64,000 nt of DNA from Nostoc parmelioides FACHB-3921 (GTDB taxonomy: Bacteria; Cyanobacteriota; Cyanobacteriia; Cyanobacteriales; Nostocaceae): NCBI RefSeq assembly GCF_014696625.1, contig NZ_JACJQL010000010.1, positions 1-64,000 on the forward strand. Direction: 5' to 3'. Shown here in pieces: positions 10,212 to 18,577 of the stretch. The translations under genes and the position numbers were made by a program. Numbering within the stretch: position 1 is the first letter of the stretch; each line of letters opens with the position of its first letter. The notes beneath the pieces are model-generated. The model had not been told where the DNA came from. It searched no databases and worked only from the letters and a program-made list of their open reading frames with translations.

Positions 10212-12254
10212 ATGCTGATTTGCCCTCAGTGTGAATTTGAAAACCCTAATGCTAACAAATTTTGTCAAAAATGTGGTGCTTCTTTGTCCCACAAGGTTTG
10301 TCCTCAATGCAGCACTGAAGTACCAGTGAATGCTGAAAATTGTCATAACTGTGGTGCAGAAACCGGCACGGTATGGCTGGCGATTATCGAGACTAGTGAT
10401 TGGGCTTCCGCCGTAAGTGTCAGCACTTTACTGAGCGCCAACTCTCTTGATGTAGCGTCCCCCAGGGAAGAACAAACAGAATTAGGGTGTGAGGAAAATG
10501 AAGAAGAGAAGATGATGCTCTCTCCATCATTATTCTCTGTTGGCTCATATTTGGACAAAGAACAACGCTATCAGATTTTGCAAGTACTATCAGCCGCACA
10601 TGATGAGGTTAGTGTTAGGGTTTTGGACTGTCAACCATACCAAGCATCACCAATTGAAGCAATATTAGCTAATCAACAACAGGGGTTGGTGACTCCAGAA
10701 GTGGAAGTTAACGGTATTCCCAGTTTGGCTAGGGCTTATATGGTTTTACAATCCCAAAATCACACGGAAATTCCCCAGATTCACGATGCTTGGGAGGACG
10801 GCAATAACCAGATATTACTGATTGAAGACCGTACTCACTACCAGTCTTTACTTGATTTATGGCAAAAGGAAACCACTAGTTCGCTAGAAATTTTACACTG
10901 GTTTTATCAAATGACCCAACTTTGGGTATTACTAGAACCATTAAAGTGTCACTACAGTTTGTGGGATTTGGCGAATTTGTGCTTAGATGAAGACCAGACA
11001 ATTAGCTTACGAAAACTGTACGTAAAACCACCTAAGAGCGAGTTAGCAATAGACTACTTGCCACTGGATTTTAATCCGGTAACAGCACAAGAAGAGGATG
11101 TAACATTGCCTATCTTTGTGCAGCCCTCAAGTATTAAAGCTTTGGGAGAAGTTTGGCAGGCGCTATTTAGAGAGTCTCAACGCACTCAATTTGGTTCCAT
11201 CATACAGATTTTAGGAGATTTACAGCAGGGTAGGATTTACTCGATCGCTCAGTTGCGATCGCGTTTACAAGAAGTCGCCACGGAACTAGAAGCAACTACA
11301 CCCCCAATATTTGAGCCAATGGAAGCAGAACAAACGAATGCGCCCACAGTCTTACAAGCAGATGATACAGAAGATCCCTCTGGCAAGGGTGATGATATGC
11401 CCACGGTAGTGCTGTCCGTGCAGTTAAGCAGTTTAGAAGATGCTGGCCGCACTGATGTTGGTCGTCAACGCCATCACAATGAGGACTACTTTGGGATTGA
11501 AACTAAAACAGAAAAATTAGAACTGCCGAGAAACCGCATTTTACAAGCTCGTGGCTTGTATATTCTTTGTGATGGTATGGGCGGACACGCTGGCGGTGAG
11601 GTGGCTAGTGAGTTAGCCGTAATCAACTTACGCCAATACTTTCAGCAACACTGGACTCATAACCAATTACCAACAGAAGAAATAATTCGTGAGGCAGTTT
11701 ATCTAGCGAATCAAGCAATTTACGAAAAAAACCAACAAGAAGCCCGTTCTGGGGTAGGACGTATGGGTACTACCTTGGTCATGCTATTAGTTCAAGGTAG
11801 TCAAGCAGCCGTTGCCCATGTGGGTGATAGCCGCCTCTACCGTGTGACTCGTAAGCGGGGATTGGAACAAGTGACTGTAGATCATGAAGTTGGTCAAAGA
11901 GAAATTGACCGGGGAGTAGAAGCAAGCATCGCTTATGCCCGCCCAGATGCTTACCAACTCACCCAAGCTTTAGGCCCTCGTGACGAAACCGCCATTAATC
12001 CCGATGTAGAGTTCTTTGATATTAATGAAGATAGCCTACTCGTTCTCGCTTCCGATGGCTTATCTGATAACGATTTACTAGAAACTAATTGGCAAACTCA
12101 CCTACTGCCGTTATTGAGTTCTAGCACTAATTTAGAGCAGGGAGTAACAGAATTAATCGATTTGGCCAACCAATACAATGGTCATGACAACATTACTGCT
12201 ATACTTGTCCGGGCAAAAGTGCGCCCAAATCTGGGGGAAGGGACGGGGGATTAA
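10212..12254 (+). CDS. zinc-ribbon PP2C-type protein phosphatase
   Basis: A 680-residue cytosolic phosphatase that dephosphorylates phospho-Ser/Thr. Residues 1-50 form a double zinc ribbon (CPQCEFENP, CQKCGASL, CPQCSTEVP, CHNCG). Residues 110-370 look like a degenerate protein-kinase-like or adaptor region without catalytic motifs. The PP2C domain at about 415-670 has all metal-binding blocks: DVGRQRHHNEDYFG, LCDGMGGHAGGE, MGTTLVMLL, AHVGDSRLYRV, VLASDGLSDND and NGHDNIT. An FHA-domain kinase follows 110 bp downstream on the same strand and shares a zinc-ribbon segment, suggesting an opposing kinase/phosphatase pair. Start ATG 10212 gives the zinc ribbon at once. Confidence 0.93.
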   Translation: MLICPQCEFENPNANKFCQKCGASLSHKVCPQCSTEVPVNAENCHNCGAETGTVWLAIIETSDWASAVSVSTLLSANSLDVASPREEQTELGCEENEEEKMMLSPSLFSVGSYLDKEQRYQILQVLSAAHDEVSVRVLDCQPYQASPIEAILANQQQGLVTPEVEVNGIPSLARAYMVLQSQNHTEIPQIHDAWEDGNNQILLIEDRTHYQSLLDLWQKETTSSLEILHWFYQMTQLWVLLEPLKCHYSLWDLANLCLDEDQTISLRKLYVKPPKSELAIDYLPLDFNPVTAQEEDVTLPIFVQPSSIKALGEVWQALFRESQRTQFGSIIQILGDLQQGRIYSIAQLRSRLQEVATELEATTPPIFEPMEAEQTNAPTVLQADDTEDPSGKGDDMPTVVLSVQLSSLEDAGRTDVGRQRHHNEDYFGIETKTEKLELPRNRILQARGLYILCDGMGGHAGGEVASELAVINLRQYFQQHWTHNQLPTEEIIREAVYLANQAIYEKNQQEARSGVGRMGTTLVMLLVQGSQAAVAHVGDSRLYRVTRKRGLEQVTVDHEVGQREIDRGVEASIAYARPDAYQLTQALGPRDETAINPDVEFFDINEDSLLVLASDGLSDNDLLETNWQTHLLPLLSSSTNLEQGVTELIDLANQYNGHDNITAILVRAKVRPNLGEGTGD

Positions 12255-12364
12255 ACACTAAAGGTTATGAAGAAGCATAGAGGGGGACAAAGTACAGTGG
12301 AGAAAACATTTACCCAATCCCCAATCCCCAATCCCCATTACCCATCTCTTACACAGGTCGTATT

Positions 12365-13648
12365 GTGGTTACTTTGACACTGCTAGAACCGCAACAAAAA
12401 ACACCACTCAAGCAATGGTGCTTTGAAAACTCCTCCGTGATTCGCATCGGTCGCGCGGCGGATAATCATGTGATTTTGTCTGACAATTTGGTTTCTCGCC
12501 ATCATTTGGAAATTCGGCAAGTTAGTTCAGGTGGTGGTGGTTCCTGGCAGGTGCTTAGTAAGGGGACAAATGGAACTTTCTTGAATGGCGTTTTGGTAAT
12601 TCAAGATGCACTACCTAATAATGCCCTCCTGCAACTTGCCCAAGGAGGGCCGATATTGCAATTCCAAGTTCAGGGGATAATACCACCGGAATGGCAATCG
12701 ATTTCTGGCAGCGATAGCCCTTTGTCTGGGGTGGGTAGTTCGGCAGAAAAAAGTTCCCCAGAATTGTCTAACAATCCTGGCAGTTTAACTTGCACCCACG
12801 AAGGTAATTCTCCCCAGAACCTATTTTGTATCCACTGCGGACAACCACTTTCGGTAATCCAAACCATTCGCCATTACCAAGTGTTACGAACTTTGGGACA
12901 GGGAGGAATGGGAACTACCTATTTAGCTTGGGATGCGGCTGGGGTGATTGTTGGACATCCGAAACTGTTGGTGTTGAAGCAAATGAATGCCGATATGGCG
13001 AGGATTGCTAAAGCCCAAGAATTATTTGAGAGGGAAGCCTATACTCTCAAATCCCTAAACCATCCGGGTATCCCCAAGTATTATGATTTTTTTGTAGAAG
13101 GTGGTAAGAAGTACTTGGCGATGGAATTAGTGCATGGGCAAGATTTGGAAAAACGCATCTATGCCACGGGCCCAGTTATACCTAGCCAAGCGATCGCCTG
13201 GATGATCCAAACTTGCGAGATTCTAGATTATCTCCACAGTCAAGAACAGCCACTCATTCACCGCGACATTAAACCGGCGAACCTGATGGTGAAGACGGCG
13301 AATAATCAAATCGCGGTGCTAGATTTTGGCGCAGTTAAGGAAATTGGTACTACTCCAGGCACACGCATCGGTGCAGAGGGTTATTGCGCCCCAGAACAAG
13401 AAAGGGGACAGCCTTTAACCCAATCTGATTTATATGCCGTAGGCCCCACAATCATCTTCCTCCTCACAGGGGAAAATCCTTTCAAGTTTTATCGCCAAAA
13501 AGGACGTGGTTTCCGCTTTGATGTGAGTAAAATTCCCACTGTCACCCCTAAATTAAGGGATGTAATTGAGCGTACCACTGAACCTTTGCCACGCGATCGC
13601 TTTCAGTCTGCAAAGGAGCTAGCTGCGGCTTTGGCTGCTTGTAAGTGA
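12365..13648 (+). CDS. FHA-domain Ser/Thr protein kinase
   Basis: A 427-residue kinase from GTG 12365. The FHA domain (about 22-100) has IRIGRAADNHVIL, SRHHLEI and GTNGTFLNG, which bind phosphothreonine. A small zinc-binding segment follows (CTHEG, CIHCGQPL at about 143-161). The kinase domain (170-427) has LGQGGMGTTYLA, catalytic Lys205 (LVLKQM), HRDIKPANLM (299-308), DFGAVKE (320) and APEQERGQPLTQSDLYAVG. All key residues are present, so it should be active. There is no transmembrane helix. It lies directly downstream of the PP2C phosphatase, in probable functional partnership: FHA recruitment of a phosphorylated partner, kinase, and reversing phosphatase. Substrates are unknown. Confidence 0.93.
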   Translation: MVTLTLLEPQQKTPLKQWCFENSSVIRIGRAADNHVILSDNLVSRHHLEIRQVSSGGGGSWQVLSKGTNGTFLNGVLVIQDALPNNALLQLAQGGPILQFQVQGIIPPEWQSISGSDSPLSGVGSSAEKSSPELSNNPGSLTCTHEGNSPQNLFCIHCGQPLSVIQTIRHYQVLRTLGQGGMGTTYLAWDAAGVIVGHPKLLVLKQMNADMARIAKAQELFEREAYTLKSLNHPGIPKYYDFFVEGGKKYLAMELVHGQDLEKRIYATGPVIPSQAIAWMIQTCEILDYLHSQEQPLIHRDIKPANLMVKTANNQIAVLDFGAVKEIGTTPGTRIGAEGYCAPEQERGQPLTQSDLYAVGPTIIFLLTGENPFKFYRQKGRGFRFDVSKIPTVTPKLRDVIERTTEPLPRDRFQSAKELAAALAACK

Positions 13649-13738
13649 GGGGATTGGGAGATTGGGGATTGGGCATTTAGTAAAAGTCCTTCGTAAAATT
13701 GGTTTAAGGACTTTTGATTGGGATGATATGGGGGATAG

Positions 13739-14128
13739 GGTTTTGAGTTTTTAGACTTCTATCAAGATAGTCTTAGGTTACTGGAAGCGGCTTATAGACT
13801 TGCAGATAGCTTGCCGGATTGTGAGCGTTACAATTTGAGCGATCAGTTACGTAGAGCTGCATCTAGTATCTTGCTAAACATAGCAGAAGGCTAAGGGCGC
13901 TATCACTATCTAGATAGATTGCGCTTTATGTATATTGCCCGTGGCTCATTAGCTGAGACTAAAAGCGCCTTCGTTATTGCTGAAAGCTTAGGTTATTGCA
14001 ACACAGACCAACTAAACTGGGTAACTCAACTAAAAGACCAAATCGAAAAAGGTCTTAACGGTTACTGTCGCTTCATCCGTTCCCAGCAACAAGGCAAAGA
14101 AGAATTCGGAACTAGGTTCAGGGATTGA
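13739..14128 (+). pseudogene. four helix bundle protein (23S rRNA IVP family), nonsense-interrupted
   Basis: Reading one frame from 13739 gives FYQDSLRLLEAAYRLADSLP, then LSDQLRRAASSILLNIAEG, a TAA stop at 13892-13894, and then GRYHYLDRLRFMYIARGSL through a normal C-terminus ending at 14128. This matches the four-helix-bundle family related to 23S rRNA intervening-sequence proteins, whose hallmark is NIAEG followed by one residue and GR. The stop codon replaces that variable residue. No proper start codon lies in frame upstream either, so the 5' end is also damaged. Function of intact members is unclear. Sequencing error or readthrough would be the alternatives. Confidence 0.8.
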
Positions 14129-14248
14129 ACACTAAGTATTGGGTATTCAGGATGGAGTATAAAAGATTGAGGATCAGATGGAAATCACTAACTAAACATA
14201 AGTAGAAATTTTCCTAATCCCCAGTCCCCAATCTCCTGTCCCCAGTCC

Positions 14249-14467
14249 CTAATCTTCATCCCAAGATTCAACTGCGAGTAAATCGCCAATTGGATCTTGC
14301 ATTGTAAATCCGAAATCTAGTAGCTCCTGTTTCCAGTGCTGCCAGTCATTACCATAAAGCAGCGCAATCTTCCAAATGCTATCAGTCGGCTTGATAATAT
14401 TCGATTCAACGAGTGATTGCACGTTACGCTGCAATTTCACCATTGGGTGAAGTACTTGCTGAGTCAT
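14249..14467 (-). CDS. DUF4327 family small protein
   Basis: A 72-residue protein from ATG 14467 (three codons inside the longest frame), with GAGAG just upstream. It matches my memory of DUF4327, a family confined to cyanobacteria. Conserved blocks are QQVLHPMVKLQRNVQSLVES, DSIWKIALLYG, WKQELLDFGF and a C-terminal DPIGDLLAVESWDED. No function is known. No signal peptide or transmembrane helix is seen, and the tail is acidic. It stands alone between the broken four-helix-bundle gene and a long non-coding spacer. Confidence 0.85.
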   Translation of the reverse strand: MTQQVLHPMVKLQRNVQSLVESNIIKPTDSIWKIALLYGNDWQHWKQELLDFGFTMQDPIGDLLAVESWDED

Positions 14468-15236
14468 AACTCTCAATTCAGTTAAAAATTTTGTTGGGTA
14501 AATACTTAATCAAAACTGCTTTCCATTTTGCAATTGTCACTAATCCGTAGAGTGTTGTAATTGGCAAAGCTAGTCTTAACTTTCTTACTATACCATAACA
14601 AACGCTATTAAGTTGTGGCATGATTCGGATTTGTACGGTAATTACACCACCGTACTGAGATTTCATCCAGCAGACATAAGTAAAGACCAGGCAGAAACAA
14701 TGGAAGTTATTTTCAGCACAATGCCAGAAATTTTAAGCTGTTGGTGGCGATCGCTTAGTTAGGATAACGCCAGCACCAAGCCTAAAATCACAACATCATA
14801 AAACTTAGTAACTCACTGTTCGCGCAATCGAGGATGAGTTTGGTGAAATAGATGAAATAAGAGAGAGTATTAGAGCAGGCGATGGCGTTCCGCCCACCGT
14901 AGGTGATCGTTTTCGGCATCCCTGATACAACTAATATTCAAATCTATTTGGAGAAAAATCAATAGGTATTGTGGATTTCTGCAACGAGTCTCTTTGCTTT
15001 GACAGGGTATAAGGATGTGGTGGTTTTCAAAACTTACATCCTCATACCCTTTATTTTTGTTTTTGGATGTAAATATTCTGTAAAGAAATCAAGAATGTGT
15101 ACACCGTAGACTGATCGATGGGAATGCTGGCTAGGGTGTGTTTTTTCTGACAACTTATTTATAATTGCTATATTACCAATTTATTACATTTTCTTAATAT
15201 TCAATAGTTTTGCCAGCCAACTCAATCAAGAGGGGA
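14468..15236. other. long spacer with gene debris and a repeat
   Basis: No convincing intact gene. A 37-codon fragment at about 14812-14925 on the plus strand reads RAIEDEFGEIDEIRESIRAG and ends inside the 32-nt repeat (14879-14910); it looks like debris. A minus-strand frame at 14478-14666 has no recognisable features. An inverted pair GGTATAAGGATGT / ACATCCTCATACC around 15007-15048 could fold upstream of the NDH-2 gene. Confidence 0.5.
14879..14910. repeat. 32-nt dispersed repeat, second copy
   Basis: Reverse complement of 8555-8586 with 31 of 32 positions identical (starts GCGATGGCGTTCC). Here it lies in a spacer. Confidence 0.8.
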
Positions 15237-16565
15237 ATGATGAGGAATCGCCGCGTTGTTATTGTTGGTGCTGGATTTGGTGGTTTACAAGCTGCCCAAT
15301 CTCTAGCTAATTCTGGTGCAGATGTATTACTAATCGATCGCCAAAATTATCACACTTTTGTCCCGTTACTTTATCAGGTAGCCACCGGGCAAATAGAACC
15401 AGAATACATTGCTTACCCCATACGGACGATTTTGCGGCGTTTCTCTTTTAACTATAGAAGGCAACATCACAAGCCTCAAGTTCAGTTTCTCATGGCTGAG
15501 GTTGAGCAGATTGATTTTTCAGGGCAGATTGTCAAAACAGCTAAGGGTGCAATTGATTATGACTTTTTGGTGCTGGCGACTGGTAGTCGGACTCAGTTTT
15601 GGGGAGTTAGCGGCGCTGAAGAATACGCTTTTCCCATGAGAAGTTTAGAAGAAGCTGTTGCCCTACGCAATCATATTTTTTCCTGTTTTGAACAAGCTAT
15701 TCAAGAATCTGACGCAGCAAAACGGCAACAATTACTAACTTTTACCATTGTGGGTGGTGGTGCAACTGGGGTGGAGATGGCGGGTGCTTTGGTAGAGATG
15801 CTGCGAGGCTGCTTGCGTTGGGATTATCCCAGCGTAGGTTTTGGGGAAGTGAAAATAATTTTAGTGCAATCGGGCGATCGCTTATTAGTGGAATTTCCCA
15901 AAAAGTTAGGAAACTACACTTACAAAAAATTGCATCAGCTAGGAGTTGAAGTTTATCTGCAAACGAGAGTCAGTCAACTTACAGAGGGATTTGTCCACTT
16001 GGAAAACGAGGAAATTATTCCCTCCGTCACTGTGATTTGGACTGCGGGTTTAGAAGCCAACCTCCCAGGAGTCTCCGAGGAGTTACCTGTGGCGCATAAA
16101 GGTAAAATTGTAGTCCATCCCACCTTACAAGTGCTGGAACATCCCAATGTATATGCAATTGGGGATTTGGCTTATGTGGAAAAGAACGGTAAGTCATTAT
16201 CTGGGGTTGCACCGGAAGCGCTTCAGCAAGGTGTGGCGGTAGCACGCAATATTCAGCAGCAAATACGAGGAAAATCACCAAAGCCTTTTAACTATTTCAA
16301 TAAAGGTAGATTGGCAATTATTGGTTGTTATTCGGGTGTGGGGAAAATTGGTGCGTTTGCGTTTACAGGTTTCTTGGCTTGGTTGATGTGGCTGGGAGTT
16401 CATCTAGTTTATCTTCCCGGCTACCGCAGTCGTTTGCTAGTGTTACTCACTTGGCTACATACTTATTTAGGGAGCGATCGCCATGTTCGTGTAATTTTAT
16501 CTAGTAAAACTATGAATGTGCAACATCGTCCAGCAGATTTGCCTTACCTCCAAGAATCCCGTTGA
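15237..16565 (+). CDS. type II NADH dehydrogenase-like FAD oxidoreductase (NDH-2)
   Basis: About 442 residues from ATG 15237 or 15240; AGAGGGG lies immediately upstream, so 15240 has the better spacing. An upstream TTG at 15210 is possible. Two Rossmann motifs are clear: VVIVGAGFGGLQAAQSL for FAD and FTIVGGGATGVEMAGAL for NAD(P)H. FVPLLYQVATG, VLATGS, and NVYAIGDLAYV followed by PEALQQGV are NDH-2 signatures. The C-terminal 60 residues hold hydrophobic helices (FAFTGFLAWLMWLGVHLVYL) for membrane attachment. The enzyme would pass electrons from NADH to quinone without pumping protons. Cyanobacteria carry several paralogues thought to act partly as redox sensors. Confidence 0.92.
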   Translation: MMRNRRVVIVGAGFGGLQAAQSLANSGADVLLIDRQNYHTFVPLLYQVATGQIEPEYIAYPIRTILRRFSFNYRRQHHKPQVQFLMAEVEQIDFSGQIVKTAKGAIDYDFLVLATGSRTQFWGVSGAEEYAFPMRSLEEAVALRNHIFSCFEQAIQESDAAKRQQLLTFTIVGGGATGVEMAGALVEMLRGCLRWDYPSVGFGEVKIILVQSGDRLLVEFPKKLGNYTYKKLHQLGVEVYLQTRVSQLTEGFVHLENEEIIPSVTVIWTAGLEANLPGVSEELPVAHKGKIVVHPTLQVLEHPNVYAIGDLAYVEKNGKSLSGVAPEALQQGVAVARNIQQQIRGKSPKPFNYFNKGRLAIIGCYSGVGKIGAFAFTGFLAWLMWLGVHLVYLPGYRSRLLVLLTWLHTYLGSDRHVRVILSSKTMNVQHRPADLPYLQESR

Positions 16566-16591
16566 TACCAATCTCTGCAATAGCATTGCAA

Positions 16592-16987
16592 TCAAAATTT
16601 GATTAATACAAATGCACAAACCGAAACAGATGAAATCAGAAAACCCCAAGCAAGTGCTGAGTAACGACGAATAGCATTTTGCTTCAATAAGCTAATTGCC
16701 GCAGTTACACAAGCACCCAAAAAACAAATTAAATAAGTTTTAGACCATACGATAGTGATGAATGCCTGAATATAAGTAGCGATTGGGCCAGGGACGGGTT
16801 TATTGTTTAACAGATCCAAAAAACTTAAAAATAGAAGGATCGCTGGTATAAAAAACGCTCCGATAATCGCAATGTTTCGGTATCCTGCTACAGTACGACA
16901 ACGAATGAATGAGATTACAACTGAGCATAAACCTATAAAATTTACGATTGCCCAAACGCATAAGACAATGAATAAAATCATTCCCAT
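16592..16987 (-). CDS. hypothetical four-helix membrane protein
   Basis: A 131-residue, strongly hydrophobic protein with four predicted membrane helices at about residues 1-25, 38-58, 75-95 and 108-129. Loops are short and basic (RCRTVAGYR, KQNAIRR). No motif or family recognised. It converges with the NDH-2 gene, ending 26 bp from its stop. It is probably a real inner- or thylakoid-membrane protein; nothing in the sequence indicates a transported substrate. Confidence 0.55.
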   Translation of the reverse strand: MGMILFIVLCVWAIVNFIGLCSVVISFIRCRTVAGYRNIAIIGAFFIPAILLFLSFLDLLNNKPVPGPIATYIQAFITIVWSKTYLICFLGACVTAAISLLKQNAIRRYSALAWGFLISSVSVCAFVLIKF

Positions 16988-17271
16988 AAATAATACAAGC
17001 AGATAAATTTACACCTGTTATTCATCAGATTCCAAGATTATGTACCAAATATCATTTCGTCAATAGTCGTATATTCTTTTATTTTTTGTTTTTGGGTATT
17101 ATGGACATTTATCTCATCCGCCGGATGAAACACCGAAAAGCTAAAGTATTTTTCTTCCCTAGCCTAAAATCCTAAGGCTTAACTGGCTGTGATTGGCTTT
17201 GTGGCTCATCAATCAAAAAGATACACACATGGAAAGAGATATTGAAGACTCAGATGATATTTCATGGACTG

Positions 17272-17391
17272 TAAGCTAATGCGCGCCTAAATTGCATAAC
17301 TACTAATAAAGGCTGTTGACTGTTGACTGTTAACTGTTAACGGTCAACAGCCCTCACGATGTATTATGCAACTTAAAAGCAGAATAGCTTA
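17272..17391 (+). repeat. MITE-like repeat family 2, full copy
   Basis: About 120 bp. It starts TAAGCTAATGCGCGCC, continues AAATTGCATAACTACTAATAA and TTGACTG heptamers, and ends ATTATGCAACTTAAAAGC then AGAATAGCTTA. The ends form an imperfect inverted repeat (TAAGCTAAT against AATAGCTTA). Related copies are at 28967-29052 and, inverted, at 31802-31907. Confidence 0.75.
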
Positions 17392-17443
17392 TTCAAGCAT
17401 TTTCAGGTGTTTCTGTATTGTAGAAGCCCAAGTCAACAGCTAT

Positions 17444-18262
17444 ATGACTCAAACAGTAATTATCACAGGCGCATCTCAAGGTATTGGCAAAGCCACAGCA
17501 TTATTATTTGCCCGTCACAATTATAATGTTGTGCTGGCAGCTCGCCAACCTGATCGTTTAGAAGCGATCGCCACCGAGATACGGGAACTGGGACAAGAAG
17601 CGATCGCCATTTCTACCGATGTGAAAGATGCTACACAAGTCAATAACATGATGCAAAAGGCGATCGTTCATTTTGGTCAGGTAGATGTATTAATTAATAA
17701 TGCAGGTATCTTTTGCTTGGGTTCTGTAGAAAATTTCAGTTTAGAAGATTGGCATCAAATTATTGATACTAATTTGTGGGGTTATATTCATACCATTCAT
17801 GCCATACTGCCCCATTTTCTAAAGCGTGGCGCAGGAACTATTGTAAATGTCAGTTCTATTGGTGGTTTAGAACCTATTCCTTATCATGTGCCTTACACAG
17901 CCAGCAAATACGCCATAACAGGGTTAACAAAATCCCTACACGCAGAATTATCACCTAAAAACATTCACGTTAGCGGCATTTATCCCAGCTTCATCAGCAC
18001 CCAACTTATGGAACGAGCAATTTTTCGTGGTAAAGATGAGGAAATAGCGCAAGCACGGACTGAATTAGTAGGTAAGGCGATTCAAATGCCTGTACTAGAA
18101 AAACCGGAAGACGTAGCCAAAGCAATTTGGAGTGCAGTCAAAGACAAGCGTTCTGATGTCGTCGTAGGTTCAGCTAACTTTTGGAAGGTGGCTTATCAAT
18201 TGACTCCTAGTTTGATACAGTCTCTTGTCCGGCGCATCTTTGGCATGGAAGAACGCAAATAA
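17444..18262 (+). CDS. short-chain dehydrogenase/reductase
   Basis: About 272 residues. Start ATG 17444 (MTQTVIITGASQGIGKA) is chosen because the earlier in-frame ATG at 17366 lies inside a family 2 repeat and would add an unrelated leader. Classical SDR features: TGASQGIG for the NAD(P) site, NNAG (about residue 85), the catalytic Ser in NVSSIGG, and YTASKYA with the active Tyr and Lys. The Arg after the first strand (AARQPDR) favours NADP(H). The substrate cannot be deduced; the C-terminal basic helix resembles lipid- or sterol-type SDRs. The gene is monocistronic. Confidence 0.9.
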   Translation: MTQTVIITGASQGIGKATALLFARHNYNVVLAARQPDRLEAIATEIRELGQEAIAISTDVKDATQVNNMMQKAIVHFGQVDVLINNAGIFCLGSVENFSLEDWHQIIDTNLWGYIHTIHAILPHFLKRGAGTIVNVSSIGGLEPIPYHVPYTASKYAITGLTKSLHAELSPKNIHVSGIYPSFISTQLMERAIFRGKDEEIAQARTELVGKAIQMPVLEKPEDVAKAIWSAVKDKRSDVVVGSANFWKVAYQLTPSLIQSLVRRIFGMEERK

Positions 18263-18329
18263 GTTGATGCTCATCATACATACCCCCATTGTCTTTTGGT
18301 GTGGGCAAGATAATAATAAATGGTAATGC

Positions 18330-18434
18330 CTAGCTAGCGATCGCCACTTGCTTTTTCCGATTGGGACGCTTGCGGTCTGATTTATTCTTCAGTCCCACTG
18401 CTTGACCTTGATCACAATCTGAACCATATTTCAT
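18330..18434 (-). CDS. 34-residue small basic protein, putative
   Basis: ATG 18434 is preceded by AGGGAG at a 4-nt spacing on the minus strand, a good ribosome binding site. The frame encodes MKYGSDCDQGQAVGLKNKS and then a Lys/Arg-rich part (DRKRPNRKKQVAIAS) up to TAG at 18330. It is very basic and has no hydrophobic stretch. It fills an otherwise empty 315-bp spacer between the SDR and the ATPase gene. The site and composition favour a genuine small gene, but I cannot name a family with certainty. Confidence 0.5.
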   Translation of the reverse strand: MKYGSDCDQGQAVGLKNKSDRKRPNRKKQVAIAS

Positions 18435-18577
18435 ACCACTCCCTATCATAGTTAACACAGCATTGTGAAATTCTTACATACATTTTTAATGCAAGTGATT
18501 ACACTTGCATAACAATGAAATATGATTTATTTTGCAGTTACTTTAGCTCAAGCTAACCAATTTTAGGAATTGTCCAC

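Noticed and set aside
14478..14666. 62-codon minus-strand frame next to DUF4327
   Set aside because: No start signal and no recognisable features; probably chance.
17366..17443. Upstream start for the SDR gene
   Set aside because: The first codons are the right end of a family 2 repeat; the SDR fold begins directly at ATG 17444.
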